64,000 nt of DNA from JAHDFB01 sp965658745 (GTDB lineage Bacteria; Bacteroidota; Bacteroidia; Chitinophagales; Saprospiraceae): positions 124,001-188,000 of the forward strand of contig CBFHTK010000004.1 in the NCBI GenBank assembly GCA_965658745.1, given 5' to 3'. Made by a program: the position numbers and the translations under genes. This document shows, in pieces, positions 9,508-18,807 of this stretch. The stretch's first letter is position 1; every line of letters begins with the position of its first letter. The notes beneath the pieces were generated by a model. The model did not search any database. It was not told the origin of the DNA and was given only the letters and a program-made list of their open reading frames with translations.

Positions 9508-10110
9508 ATGAGTTATAAAAAAACTGAAACATATGATGAGGTAACTACGAGTTCTCTCATGAAGAATTACAAAGAAATAATCGGATTAGTAGGAGAGGAT
9601 GTGAATAGAGAAGGTCTAATCAAAACACCAGAAAGAGCAGCTAAAGCAACTCAGTTTTTGACTCAAGGCTATTACCAAGATGCAAAGCAAGTTATTGAAT
9701 CTGCCCTCTTTACTGAGGAATACAATGAGATGGTCATTGTAAAGGATATTGAGTTTTATAGTCAATGTGAACATCATATGTTACCTTTCTTCGGAAAAGC
9801 TCATATTGCGTACATACCAAATAATAAGATAGTAGGTCTTAGTAAATTACCACGAGTTGTAGATATATTTGCGCGTAGATTACAAGTGCAAGAACGCTTG
9901 ACGCATGAAATACTTGATTGTATTCAAGAGGCTCTTAACCCACAAGGTGCAGCTATTGTAGTCGAAGCTAGACACATGTGCATGATGATGCGTGGTGTTC
10001 AAAAACAAAGCTCTGTTACAACTTCATCGGCATTTACAGGTCAATTTAAGGAGTTAGAAACAAGAGCTGAATTCATGAAATTAATTCACGGGCCAGCGCG
10101 ATGTATTTAA
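9508..10110 (+). CDS. folE: GTP cyclohydrolase I
   Basis: The enzyme converts GTP to 7,8-dihydroneopterin triphosphate, the first step of tetrahydrofolate and related pterin synthesis. The 200-aa product has the usual length for the short FolE form. Zinc ligands are Cys87 and His90 in QCEHHMLPFFGKAHIAYIP and Cys158 in EARHMCMMMRG; the GLSKLPRVVDIFARRLQVQE block completes the active site. The ATG at 9508 is preceded by AT-rich DNA without a Shine-Dalgarno sequence. fabD follows after 49 bp on the same strand and may be cotranscribed. Confidence 0.96.
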   Translation: MSYKKTETYDEVTTSSLMKNYKEIIGLVGEDVNREGLIKTPERAAKATQFLTQGYYQDAKQVIESALFTEEYNEMVIVKDIEFYSQCEHHMLPFFGKAHIAYIPNNKIVGLSKLPRVVDIFARRLQVQERLTHEILDCIQEALNPQGAAIVVEARHMCMMMRGVQKQSSVTTSSAFTGQFKELETRAEFMKLIHGPARCI

Positions 10111-10159
10111 ACTCTATCACATTTATAGTTAGCCCGATTTAAACAAAACGACTAATACT

Positions 10160-11038
10160 ATGAAAGCGTATGTTTTTCCAGGCCAAGCTAGCCAATTCCC
10201 AGGAATGGGTAAAGATATGTATGAGGGAAGTAATCAAGCGAAAGCTTTATTCCATCAAGCAGATGAAATTTTGGGTTTCGAAATTTCAAAAATAATGTTT
10301 GAGGGCACTGCAGAACAGTTAAAACAAACATCGGTAACACAGCCTGCAGTATTTTTGCACAGTGTCATAAAATCCATTTTAGCTGGTGATAGTTTCAATC
10401 CTGATGTAGTTGCTGGTCATTCTCTTGGTGAGTTTTCAGCTTTGGTTGCTGCTGGAGCGATGAGTTTTGAAGATGGTTTGAAACTTGTAAGTGAAAGAGC
10501 GCTAGCAATGCAAGACTCTTGTAATGAGGCTGAAAGTACGATGGCGGCAATTCTAGGTCTGGAGAATGAGATCGTTGAAGATGTATGTGCTTCTATTGAC
10601 GAAGTTGTGATACCTGCCAATTATAATTGTCCTGGTCAATTGGTTATCTCAGGGTCAATTCAAGGTGTAGATTTAGCCGTTCAGGCCCTCACTGAGAAAG
10701 GGGCTAGACGAGCACTAGTACTTCCAGTAAACGGTGCTTTTCATTCTCCATTTATGGAATCAGCTAAACTTCGATTAGAGAAAGCTATTGATGCGACAGA
10801 GTTCGAAAAGCCTATGTGTCCTATTTATCAGAATGTAGATGCTGCTTCACAGACAGATCCAGAGCAAATCAAAAAGAATTTAGTTAATCAACTTACCTCA
10901 CCTGTAAGATGGACTCAGATAATGCTAAACATGATAAATGACGGTGTTACTTCTTTTGTTGAGGTTGGAGGTAATGGAAAAACGTTATCGGGTTTTGTAA
11001 AGAAAGTTGATAGATCTATTCCTACTGTGGCATTATAG
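10160..11038 (+). CDS. fabD: Malonyl-CoA:ACP S-malonyltransferase
   Basis: This enzyme loads malonyl units onto acyl carrier protein to start fatty acid elongation. The 292-aa protein opens with the family signature YVFPGQASQFPGMG. The nucleophile elbow is GHSLGE with Ser88; the catalytic His195 lies in GAFHSPFM; Arg113 in SERA AMQ context matches the carboxylate-binding arginine; the C-terminal GGNGKTLSG loop is also typical. It sits between folE and yqgE, all plus strand; the 113-bp gap to yqgE suggests a separate promoter there. Confidence 0.95.
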   Translation: MKAYVFPGQASQFPGMGKDMYEGSNQAKALFHQADEILGFEISKIMFEGTAEQLKQTSVTQPAVFLHSVIKSILAGDSFNPDVVAGHSLGEFSALVAAGAMSFEDGLKLVSERALAMQDSCNEAESTMAAILGLENEIVEDVCASIDEVVIPANYNCPGQLVISGSIQGVDLAVQALTEKGARRALVLPVNGAFHSPFMESAKLRLEKAIDATEFEKPMCPIYQNVDAASQTDPEQIKKNLVNQLTSPVRWTQIMLNMINDGVTSFVEVGGNGKTLSGFVKKVDRSIPTVAL

Positions 11039-11151
11039 CTACTTACCCTAATTATGTGAGAATACAATTGAATTAGCTAAGCTGATTCGATGATAACTTT
11101 ATTTTAGGAATTAAGATATAATTTTTCTTATCTTTCAGTTGTTACTTACGT

Positions 11152-11706
11152 ATGAATGAAATTGATATTGGACAGATTTTAATATCGGAGCCCTTCATGG
11201 AAGATCCGAATTTCAAGCAAGCAGTGATTTTGATCTGCGATTATGTGCTTGAGCATGGAACTGTAGGTTTTATTCTGAATAAGCCAATTGACATGAAAGT
11301 TGGTGAACTTATAGATGACTTTCCTGACTTTGATGACAGCGTTTACTTAGGAGGACCCGTTGGTCATGATACCATTCATTACGTGCACACTAGAGGAGAT
11401 ATTTTGGATGGTAGTGTAGAAATTAGAGATGGACTATATTGGGGAGGTGATTTTGATAAATTAAAGTTTCTAATTGATACAAAAGTCATCACAAGTGAAG
11501 ATGTTAAATTCTTTGTTGGTTATAGTGGGTGGTCTCCGGGGCAGTTGTCAGATGAATTAAAAATGGGAAGTTGGGTTGTCGACGATATGGACAACAACTA
11601 TCTAATTAATATCTCTAGTGATGATTTATGGAAGTCTTCTCTCACTAATATGAGTTCTTCGATGGCAATTATTGCTGAGATTCCTGATAAAGTTAATTTG
11701 AACTAA
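11152..11706 (+). CDS. YqgE/AlgH family protein
   Basis: A 184-aa cytoplasmic protein of the UPF0301 (YqgE/AlgH) family. The N-terminal block GQILISEPFMEDPNFKQAVI and the motif GTVGFILNKP are characteristic, as are VYLGGPVGHDTIHYVHT and FVGYSGWSPGQLSDEL. The family is widespread but its biochemical role is not settled; AlgH was named from alginate regulation in Pseudomonas. The length is normal. The ABC-F gene follows 52 bp downstream on the same strand. Confidence 0.92.
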   Translation: MNEIDIGQILISEPFMEDPNFKQAVILICDYVLEHGTVGFILNKPIDMKVGELIDDFPDFDDSVYLGGPVGHDTIHYVHTRGDILDGSVEIRDGLYWGGDFDKLKFLIDTKVITSEDVKFFVGYSGWSPGQLSDELKMGSWVVDDMDNNYLINISSDDLWKSSLTNMSSSMAIIAEIPDKVNLN

Positions 11707-11758
11707 GATTCCCATACGCTATTAATAGAGAGCCGCAAAGATTATCTAATTTTGCGCG

Positions 11759-13675
11759 ATGATTCAATTAACAGACATATTTATCAAGTACGGCGATCGT
11801 ATTCTTTACGATTATATCAACTTCCGAGTTGAGAAAGGTGAGCGCATTGGCCTGGTAGGGCGGAATGGTACAGGTAAGTCTACATTATTGAAAATCATTG
11901 CCGGAACGCAAAGCCCAGACGATGGATTAGTTGATATTTCCAAACAAGTTAAATTAGCCTTTCTAACTCAAGATCTTCCGGAGACCAAAAAACTTACGCT
12001 CAAGGAATTAGCGCTATCTGCTTTTGAAGAAGCCAATAAGATTCAAGATGAAATTGATCTGATCAACAAGAAGCTTGAAAATATGACTGATAATCATGAT
12101 ATCGATATGAAAATCTTCGATCGATTGTCAGAATTGAATATGGCTTATGATCTTTTAGGGGGACATAATATTGAGGGACATATTGAATTGGTTCTTCTCG
12201 GATTGGGATTCAAGCCAGAGGATTTTGAGAAGCAAATGCACATGTTTTCTGGTGGATGGGCAATGAGAGCTGAATTAGCTCGCTTACTTCTAAGTGCACC
12301 TGAAATTCTCCTTTTGGATGAGCCGACCAATCACTTAGATATCGAATCTATACTTTGGCTGGAACAGTATCTTTCTAAATCAAATATGACAATTATCGTG
12401 ATTTCACACGATAAGACTTTTCTTTCCAATGTGTCAAATAAAACAGCTGAACTAGAATTCGGGAAAATGGAGGTTTATAAAGCTCCTTATGATAAATATC
12501 TTGCTATCAAAGAGGAGAGGAGAGCGATTCAAATTTCAGCCTATAAGAATCAGCAGAAGGTTATTGCCGAAAAGGAACGAACTATTACTCGTTTCATGGC
12601 GAAAGCTACAAAGACGAAAATGGCTCAATCGATGAAAAAACAGCTTGACAAGCTTGAGCGCGTCGATGCTATTGATGATGAAGCGGCAACTATGAAAATT
12701 AGCTTTCCAATGGGAGCTAGATCAGGAAAAGTTGTCTTGAAAGCTGAGAATATTTCGAAAGCATATGGTGACAATCAAGTTCTTTCAAATATATCAATCC
12801 AAATTGACCAAGGAGAGAAAGTGGCCTTTGTGGGGCAGAATGGACAGGGTAAAACAACACTTGTAAAGATTCTCACTAATCTAATATCCGCGGATTCAGG
12901 AGTTGTAAGTCTGGGACACAATGTCACGCCAAATTACTACGCGCAAAATCAAGCCGATAATCTTGATAACTCAAAAACACTTATACAAACACTTGAAGAT
13001 GTTTCACCTCCTGAAATGAGAACCAAGTTAAGATCTGTTCTAGGTTCATTTCTTTTCTCCGGGGAAGACGCTGAGAAAAAAGTATCTGTTTTGTCTGGTG
13101 GTGAGCGAGCGAGGCTTGCTATGGCAATTATGGTTCTAAGACCGAGTAATCTGCTCATCATGGATGAGCCTACGAATCACCTTGATATGATTTCGAAGGA
13201 AGTTCTGAAGCAAGCAATAAAGCTTTTCGAGGGAACGGTAGTTATCGTTTCACACGATAGAGACTTCTTAGCGGACCTCTGTCAGGTTGTATATGAATTC
13301 AGAGATCAAGAGATCAAACAGTATTTAGGTGATATCAACTATTTCTTAGAAAAACGGCAAACTGATTCTATGCGAGAAATAGAAAAGGTTAGTCAGAGTG
13401 AATCTTCTGCTCCAAAGCAAAAAAAGAAAATACATGCGAGTCGTGATGAAGTTAAGAAGAAACGAAGATCATTACAGTATGTAGAGCGAGATATGGAAAA
13501 GTTGGAGAATCAAGCTAGAGAAATAGAATTGAAGATGGCGGATCCAGCGTTCTACTCTGAACCTTCTCACGAGGAAGTTATCAAAAAGTACCAAGGACTA
13601 AAGGACAAGATTCAACTAAAGATGACGGAATGGGAAGAAGTTGCAATGTGGATCGAAGAGCACGATGAAGGATAG
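11759..13675 (+). CDS. ABC-F family ATP-binding protein (duplicated ATPase)
   Basis: A 638-aa soluble protein with two ABC ATPase domains and no membrane segment, which defines the ABC-F family of ribosome-associated factors. Domain 1 has Walker A GRNGTGKST (35-43), a signature-like FSGGWAMRAELARLL and Walker B LLLDEPTNHLD. Domain 2 has GQNGQGKTT, LSGGERARLAMAIM and LIMDEPTNHLD. The linker about 245-310 is charged and helical, as expected for the P-site tRNA interaction motif. A C-terminal coiled coil (about 555-638) resembles the Uup-type tail. A -7-like box TAATTTTG at 11747-11754 lies only 5 nt before the ATG, hinting at a nearly leaderless mRNA. Nothing marks it as an antibiotic-resistance variant. 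Confidence 0.93.
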   Translation: MIQLTDIFIKYGDRILYDYINFRVEKGERIGLVGRNGTGKSTLLKIIAGTQSPDDGLVDISKQVKLAFLTQDLPETKKLTLKELALSAFEEANKIQDEIDLINKKLENMTDNHDIDMKIFDRLSELNMAYDLLGGHNIEGHIELVLLGLGFKPEDFEKQMHMFSGGWAMRAELARLLLSAPEILLLDEPTNHLDIESILWLEQYLSKSNMTIIVISHDKTFLSNVSNKTAELEFGKMEVYKAPYDKYLAIKEERRAIQISAYKNQQKVIAEKERTITRFMAKATKTKMAQSMKKQLDKLERVDAIDDEAATMKISFPMGARSGKVVLKAENISKAYGDNQVLSNISIQIDQGEKVAFVGQNGQGKTTLVKILTNLISADSGVVSLGHNVTPNYYAQNQADNLDNSKTLIQTLEDVSPPEMRTKLRSVLGSFLFSGEDAEKKVSVLSGGERARLAMAIMVLRPSNLLIMDEPTNHLDMISKEVLKQAIKLFEGTVVIVSHDRDFLADLCQVVYEFRDQEIKQYLGDINYFLEKRQTDSMREIEKVSQSESSAPKQKKKIHASRDEVKKKRRSLQYVERDMEKLENQAREIELKMADPAFYSEPSHEEVIKKYQGLKDKIQLKMTEWEEVAMWIEEHDEG

Positions 13676-13681
13676 TAGATT

Positions 13682-14407
13682 CTACATATCCCATTTTTCT
13701 ATTTGATTCCAGCACGCTCTTATATCTTTGGGTAGGTCAGCAGTGAACTTCAGCTTTTCTTCTGTTCTAGGATGTACGATTTCTAGAGAGTATGCATGCA
13801 ACGCTGCTCTCTTCATGAGTGACTCTTCTTGGCTTGAGTGCTTACTTGAAGTATACTTTTTTTTGAAACTGCTCAAATAAACTTCCGGGTTCTTATTGTA
13901 CAAAATGTCACCAAGGATGGGATGTCCTACAGAAGCCATATGCACACGAATCTGGTGCATTCGACCAGTTTCAATCCGCACCAAATTTTTGCAGTATCGC
14001 TTTGAATTTGCTAAGCTTTTGTAATGAGATATTGCTTTTTTGCCTTCGTGGTTAATTCGTACTGTTTTTGACCTTGAATCTTGTAGAATCGGTTTATCGA
14101 TTTCTTCCCAATTTTCCCCGGTATTTCCTTTAGATAGACATATATACTCCTTGGTCACTATACGCTTTAGAAACTGATGATTGAGAGCCTTATGAGACGC
14201 TTCATTTTTGGCAAGGATAACGATGCCGCTAGTCTCTCTATCTATTCTATGTACTATAAAAATTTCACTCTCAAGCTGAGTCTCCAACATTTGCTTTAGA
14301 CTCAAAGGTCTTCCACTTCTTGTAGGAATGACGGTTATGCCACTGGACTTATTTACAACAATAATATCCTCATCTTGAAAGATGATTTGGAATTTAGACT
14401 TTGCCAT
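13682..14407 (-). CDS. RluA-family 23S/tRNA pseudouridine synthase
   Basis: A 241-aa RNA-modifying enzyme. The catalytic motif HRIDRETSG (53-61) carries the nucleophilic Asp56; RIETGRMHQIRVHMASVGHPI is the second family signature. There is no N-terminal S4 domain, so it is the short RluA/RluC-core type. Which uridine it modifies cannot be read from sequence. The ATG lies inside the 3' end of the upstream RibF-glycosyltransferase gene (14-bp overlap), suggesting translational coupling. The stop is 6 bp from the stop of the convergent ABC-F gene. Confidence 0.92.
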   Translation of the reverse strand: MAKSKFQIIFQDEDIIVVNKSSGITVIPTRSGRPLSLKQMLETQLESEIFIVHRIDRETSGIVILAKNEASHKALNHQFLKRIVTKEYICLSKGNTGENWEEIDKPILQDSRSKTVRINHEGKKAISHYKSLANSKRYCKNLVRIETGRMHQIRVHMASVGHPILGDILYNKNPEVYLSSFKKKYTSSKHSSQEESLMKRAALHAYSLEIVHPRTEEKLKFTADLPKDIRACWNQIEKWDM

Positions 14408-16388
14408 TAAAATTTAGATTTTGAAATGTCTTCTTTCCGAAAATAAAAAACGACGCGACGATACTTTTGGGATAAATCCCACTCATATTACTGGTACCAA
14501 TTCGGATCTTGTCGATATGTATTTTTAGCTTTTTTCGTTGTTTAAGTATTCTGAAGAAACGAGGAAAAATATACCAATGCGCTCTAGCAACACTAATCGC
14601 GTTTTTCAATTTACCACTAACTAACATCTGGGCGGCAGCCAAGCCATCTAAGAAGAGACGAATAATGAATTTTAGAAACCAAAATCTCGATTCATCATTT
14701 TTTATCAAAGTTGTTAGGTTATTTCTGAAGTTGAGATAAGTTTTGTTGGGTGACTCGTATGCCAAAGTACCTCCACCTAGATGAAATACATGTGTTCCTG
14801 GAGCTACCATTACTTTGTATCCCGCTCGTTTCATTCGCCAGCATAAATCGATTTCTTCTTGGTGAGCAAAAAAATCACTGTCAAAACCATTTAGACTGTC
14901 ATAAACTGATTTGCGAACTACCATAGTGGCACCACTAGCCCAGAATACTTCGGCAGGTCTATCGTATTGACCTTCGTCCACCTCTAGGTGATCAAAGATT
15001 CTACCACGACAGAAAGGATATCCCAAAACATCCATTAAACCTCCCGCCGCACCAGCGTATTCAAACTTTTCTGGATCTTCGATAGATCTGATTTTTGGAG
15101 AAACAGCAGCGATTGTCTCATCTGCCTCCATTAAATCAAGTATCGGATCAAGCCAATTAATAGTACATCGAATATCAGAATTCATCAAAACGATGTATTT
15201 GTAGTCTAACTGCCTAAGTGCTTGGTTGTAGCCACCTGCAAAACCATAGTTTTCTGTAAATTCTATTATCTTATACTCCGGTTGCCACTCCTTTACATAA
15301 TCAACTGATTCGTCTATTGATGCATTGTCAATGAAAATATAGTCAATAGGTCGATCCGTGGAATGCAATGTTGATGGAAGATACTTCTCTAGAATTTCTT
15401 CGCCATTGTAGTTTAGTATTGCAATTGCGGTGTCTGGATAAGAACGTTTGTATGAATTTTGATTAAGTATTTTTCGCGAGTTGATTTCATCTTTTGAAAG
15501 CTGTGACTTCAATTCTTCAATACTGTTAAATTTAACATCATCTCGAATGTAATCTACAAGCTCAACCCTTATGTCACTGCCATAAATGTCTTGATCGAAG
15601 TCAAAAATATGCACCTCGATGGTTTGACGAAATTTATTATGCATCGTTGGTTTGTTACCGATGTATAACATTCCACCAAATTCTCCTTGTTCAAGAAATA
15701 CCTTTGTTGCGTATATTCCAGCTATAGGTAGCAGTTTGAATTCATTATCAACATCGATATTAGCAGTTTTATATCCGATCTTTTGACCAACCTGCTCACC
15801 GTATACAACCTTACCGGATATCATGTAATGATAGTTCAAATAGTCGTTTGCAAGCGTAATTTCATTGTTCAAGATCGCTTTCCTCACCTTGGTGCTACTT
15901 ACCGTAATATCTTCAAGATCTTGTTTTTCTATTTCAATCGTTTTGAAGTTGAATTTCTCTTCGTAGGATTTCAAGAAGTTTAAATCACCTTGTCGGTTGA
16001 GCCCGAAACGATGATCGTAGCCAATGACAATGTACGAGGGCTTAAATTTTCCGTAAAGAAATTTTTCAATGTATTCTTCTGGATGCTGCTGAGAAAACTC
16101 AATCGAGAACGGAACAACAACTACATGATCGACACCGAATTTTTCAAAGAGCGCAAGTTTCTCGTCCAAGGAAGTTAGCAATTGAAGGGAATTATCATCA
16201 GGGTAAATTACCTGACGTGGATGCGGGTGGAATGTAATTATGACACTCTCGCCTTGGATTTCACTTGCAAGTGCCTTAATCCTTTTTATGATCTTTTGAT
16301 GTCCAATATGGACACCATCGAATGAACCTATAGTCAGAACGGACTTGGTAAACGCTGGTAGGTTATTTAGATCTTGGTGGACGTGCAT
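14394..16388 (-). CDS. ribF: RibF (riboflavin kinase/FAD synthetase) fused in frame to a family 2 glycosyltransferase
   Basis: One open frame of 664 aa joins two unrelated enzymes. Residues 1-308 are a complete bifunctional RibF. The FAD-synthetase part has GSFDGVHIGH (21-30) and ITFHPHP. The flavokinase part has GQKIGYKTANID and ends at the usual LKSQLSKDEINSRKIL. Residues 318-664 are a GT2 glycosyltransferase: AILNYNG, FIDNASIDES, NSDIR (403-407, metal site), EEIDLCWRMKRAGY and a C-terminal membrane-associated part. I use ATG 16388; an in-frame TTG at 16412 overlaps a TACTTTTG -7-like box. No start codon is available for a separate GT2 in this frame. A single extra A in the A5 run at 15470-15474 would separate them (see findings). 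The rluA-type gene overlaps downstream. Confidence 0.85.
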   Translation of the reverse strand: MHVHQDLNNLPAFTKSVLTIGSFDGVHIGHQKIIKRIKALASEIQGESVIITFHPHPRQVIYPDDNSLQLLTSLDEKLALFEKFGVDHVVVVPFSIEFSQQHPEEYIEKFLYGKFKPSYIVIGYDHRFGLNRQGDLNFLKSYEEKFNFKTIEIEKQDLEDITVSSTKVRKAILNNEITLANDYLNYHYMISGKVVYGEQVGQKIGYKTANIDVDNEFKLLPIAGIYATKVFLEQGEFGGMLYIGNKPTMHNKFRQTIEVHIFDFDQDIYGSDIRVELVDYIRDDVKFNSIEELKSQLSKDEINSRKILNQNSYKRSYPDTAIAILNYNGEEILEKYLPSTLHSTDRPIDYIFIDNASIDESVDYVKEWQPEYKIIEFTENYGFAGGYNQALRQLDYKYIVLMNSDIRCTINWLDPILDLMEADETIAAVSPKIRSIEDPEKFEYAGAAGGLMDVLGYPFCRGRIFDHLEVDEGQYDRPAEVFWASGATMVVRKSVYDSLNGFDSDFFAHQEEIDLCWRMKRAGYKVMVAPGTHVFHLGGGTLAYESPNKTYLNFRNNLTTLIKNDESRFWFLKFIIRLFLDGLAAAQMLVSGKLKNAISVARAHWYIFPRFFRILKQRKKLKIHIDKIRIGTSNMSGIYPKSIVASFFIFGKKTFQNLNFNGKV

Positions 16389-16628
16389 GTTTTTCACAGA
16401 ATTATATCTCAAAAGTACGAAAACTAATCAATCATGAAGCGAGTCGCTAGTTGTCATATTTTTGGTGGAGTTTCAATTGAGAATTGAAAATCTTGTGCTC
16501 AGGAATTCAATTTGTACATGGAGAAATCACAGTTTCCAAAAGCTCTAGTGATTAATATTGTCGATGGTTTTATAGCTTGAAAGTAATTGGCTGAAAACCT
16601 TGCGATTAATTAAGTTCAGCGACGGAGA

Positions 16629-17000
16629 TTATTCACTTTCTCGATTTGATTCCTCAAAAGAGAATGCTGGCGTACAAATCGAAACATATTCACATTCTTC
16701 ATCAAAGGGATTTGAATACCGCACTCGATTATTTGCAAGGATTTTAATCGATTCGCCTGCTTTGAGAATTATAGTTTCATCAGCGATTTCAATTTGCTTT
16801 CTGCCTCTGACAAGCATTGTATATTCATCGAATGTTGGACTTTGGAAAGGCTCTTTCCACCCTGGAGGAGCAACCATGTGAGCAATACTCAAATTCTGAT
16901 TTTTATCTGTTGCATTTCCAACATGTTCAGCAATGTATTTACCGTCATTGGTAGGTACAATAAACGGTGCATTCTGAAGAACATAGCTAAGTTTTTTCAT
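16629..17000 (-). CDS. Cupin-domain protein
   Basis: A 123-aa single-domain cupin. The beta-barrel is recognisable from PPGWKEPFQSPTFDEYTMLVRG (split over the first cupin motif), a central IADETIILKAGESIKI strand pair, and ANNRVRYSNPFDEECEYVSI in the second motif. The first motif lacks the usual HxH pair, so metal binding is uncertain. No function follows from the fold. The stop and the downstream 3' region lie next to a 240-bp intergenic stretch. The start is 6 bp after the stop of the PhoB-type regulator, so the three genes 18634 to 16629 probably form one transcript. Confidence 0.8.
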   Translation of the reverse strand: MKKLSYVLQNAPFIVPTNDGKYIAEHVGNATDKNQNLSIAHMVAPPGWKEPFQSPTFDEYTMLVRGRKQIEIADETIILKAGESIKILANNRVRYSNPFDEECEYVSICTPAFSFEESNRESE

Positions 17001-17006
17001 AGTATT

Positions 17007-17690
17007 TTATTCTACAAATTTGTATCCAACACCTCTGACAGAGATGAAATGAGTAGGTGCTGATGGGTTCTTTTCAAAGTTTTTGCGGAGCATCAAGATA
17101 AAATTATCGATGGTGCGAGTTGATGGAATTACGTCGTAACCCCAAACCGCTTGAAGAATATCTTTTCTGCTTACAACCTGATTCTTGCGCTCGAGAAATA
17201 GTCTGATGAGCATGACTTCCTTTTTGGTCAACTTAAACTTTCCTTTTGGTCCAGTAGCTTCGTAGGTTGTAAAATTGATATGATTGCCGTCAAAACTATA
17301 CTCTTCCATATCGGATTTTAGTTCTTCAATAGACCTTTGAAGTAGCTTTTGTATCCTTAATAGTAATTCTTCAAGAACGAAGGGCTTAGTAAGATAATCG
17401 TCTGCTCCCTTTTTTAAGCCGTTAATTCGATCATCTGCTTCAGATCTCGCCGATAGAATGAGAATAGGAATTGTATGGTTTGTCAATCTAATTTGCTCAC
17501 AAACTTCAATACCATTCATAGAAGGAAGCATAACATCCAAAATTACAAGATCAAAACGTTCTGCTTTGAAGGTCTCCGATGCTTTTTTACCGTCGGCAAC
17601 TGCCACCACTTCATAACCTTCTATTTCTAGATTGATTTTAATCAAATCAGAAATACTCTTTTCGTCCTCTACTAGTAATATTCTTATCAT
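17007..17690 (-). CDS. OmpR/PhoB-family response regulator
   Basis: A 227-aa two-component regulator. The receiver (1-118) has Asp9 in LLVEDE, phospho-acceptor Asp52 in ILDVMLP and the KPF lysine. The C-terminal winged helix (about 130-227) ends with the typical RTIDNFILMLRKNFE and FISVRGVGYKF blocks. It overlaps the sensor kinase gene by 4 bp, so the two are partners. The target genes are not evident; the adjacent cupin gene is a candidate member of the same operon. Confidence 0.94.
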   Translation of the reverse strand: MIRILLVEDEKSISDLIKINLEIEGYEVVAVADGKKASETFKAERFDLVILDVMLPSMNGIEVCEQIRLTNHTIPILILSARSEADDRINGLKKGADDYLTKPFVLEELLLRIQKLLQRSIEELKSDMEEYSFDGNHINFTTYEATGPKGKFKLTKKEVMLIRLFLERKNQVVSRKDILQAVWGYDVIPSTRTIDNFILMLRKNFEKNPSAPTHFISVRGVGYKFVE

Positions 17691-18634
17691 GATATATTCA
17701 GTTCTACTTGAAACACTGAACCGCTAGGTGTGTTGTCTTGAATTGTAACTTTTCCTTGATTTTTGTCTACTATTTGTTTGACGATGAACAGACCTAAACC
17801 TGTCCCCGTTGATTTCCTGGTTTCTTCGCTTCCAACTCGGTAAAAACGCTTAAAAATTGCTTGCTTTTCGTTTGGCGCAATCCCAGGTCCTTCATCACTT
17901 ACCGTCAGTCTAAATGTCCTGTCTACAAGCGAGAGCTTGACTTCGACGTGTGATTCACTGTATTTTAAGGCATTTTCAATCAGGTTCTTAGCAATCTTCA
18001 AAACACCATTAATGTCTATATCTATTGATCTGCCTTGAGTATCTTCAGTAGTGACTCTATAGGTAACTCGTCCTTCATCTAGTGTAGAAGATCGTTGATG
18101 CTTAATGTAGTTTAGTAATTCGACTAGAGTAGTCGTGTGTTTTTCAACAGTGTATTTGTGATCAATTGACGTTGCATCAAGGATATTATCTAATTGTTTG
18201 TGTAAACGATCAACTTCAGTTATTCCGTTATCCGAAATTATCAGGTTTTGATTTCTTGAAAGATCGCGTTTTTTGATTGTTTCTAATGCTAGTTTGATGG
18301 ATGCCAAAGGAGATTTAAGTTCATGTGTTACAGCTAAAAGGAAGTTATTCTGTCTTTCCGTGTTTTTAAGGTCTCTTTTATAAATTATCCACATCAGTGT
18401 GATGCCTACGATCAATGCAAGACCAAAGACAAAACCTTCAGCTATAATCATATTCCTTTGGCGATAATGTTCCTCTTCTAAATCAGTTAGAGCCTCACTT
18501 TCTTCAATCCCAGTAATAATATAGATGCTTTGCTGCTGATTGTAAATGATTTCATTTTTACTGTACAATAGGTAAGTCCACCAGCAGAGGGCAGCTAACA
18601 TATACAGCACAATTACAAAAGGGGCAAACTTCAT
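17687..18634 (-). CDS. Sensor histidine kinase (HisKA/HATPase)
   Basis: A 315-aa membrane kinase. Transmembrane helices at about 5-23 and 65-85 flank a short periplasmic loop of about 40 residues. HisKA contains His104 in AVTHELKSPLASI. The ATPase has IAKNLIENALKYS (N box), VSDEGPGIAP (G1), an FKRFYRVG segment and TGTGLGLFIVKQI (G2). The short loop argues against a large ligand-binding sensor. It is the first gene of the kinase-regulator-cupin unit. The intergenic 18635-18807 separates it from the divergent HU/SPOR gene. Confidence 0.93.
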   Translation of the reverse strand: MKFAPFVIVLYMLAALCWWTYLLYSKNEIIYNQQQSIYIITGIEESEALTDLEEEHYRQRNMIIAEGFVFGLALIVGITLMWIIYKRDLKNTERQNNFLLAVTHELKSPLASIKLALETIKKRDLSRNQNLIISDNGITEVDRLHKQLDNILDATSIDHKYTVEKHTTTLVELLNYIKHQRSSTLDEGRVTYRVTTEDTQGRSIDIDINGVLKIAKNLIENALKYSESHVEVKLSLVDRTFRLTVSDEGPGIAPNEKQAIFKRFYRVGSEETRKSTGTGLGLFIVKQIVDKNQGKVTIQDNTPSGSVFQVELNIS

Positions 18635-18807
18635 TGAAATTAATATTTACTACAAAAGTCAGCAATAATCAAGGCATTATACGAACACTTGTGATTTGTT
18701 TACCAAAACTTTACATATTACTCCTTTGATTATGTGGTTAGGATAGCACGCTGACAACTCATTTTCAGTGAGAAAAAGCTTAATATTGTTGTAACAAACA
18801 GGTTCTT

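Noticed and set aside
11759..13675. Antibiotic-resistance ABC-F protein
   Set aside because: Housekeeping ABC-F factors are common, and nothing such as a long resistance-type interdomain linker or an adjacent leader peptide is seen.
16600..17063. Plus-strand ORFs across the cupin gene
   Set aside because: They are antisense shadows of the cupin gene, with unusual residue composition and no start context.
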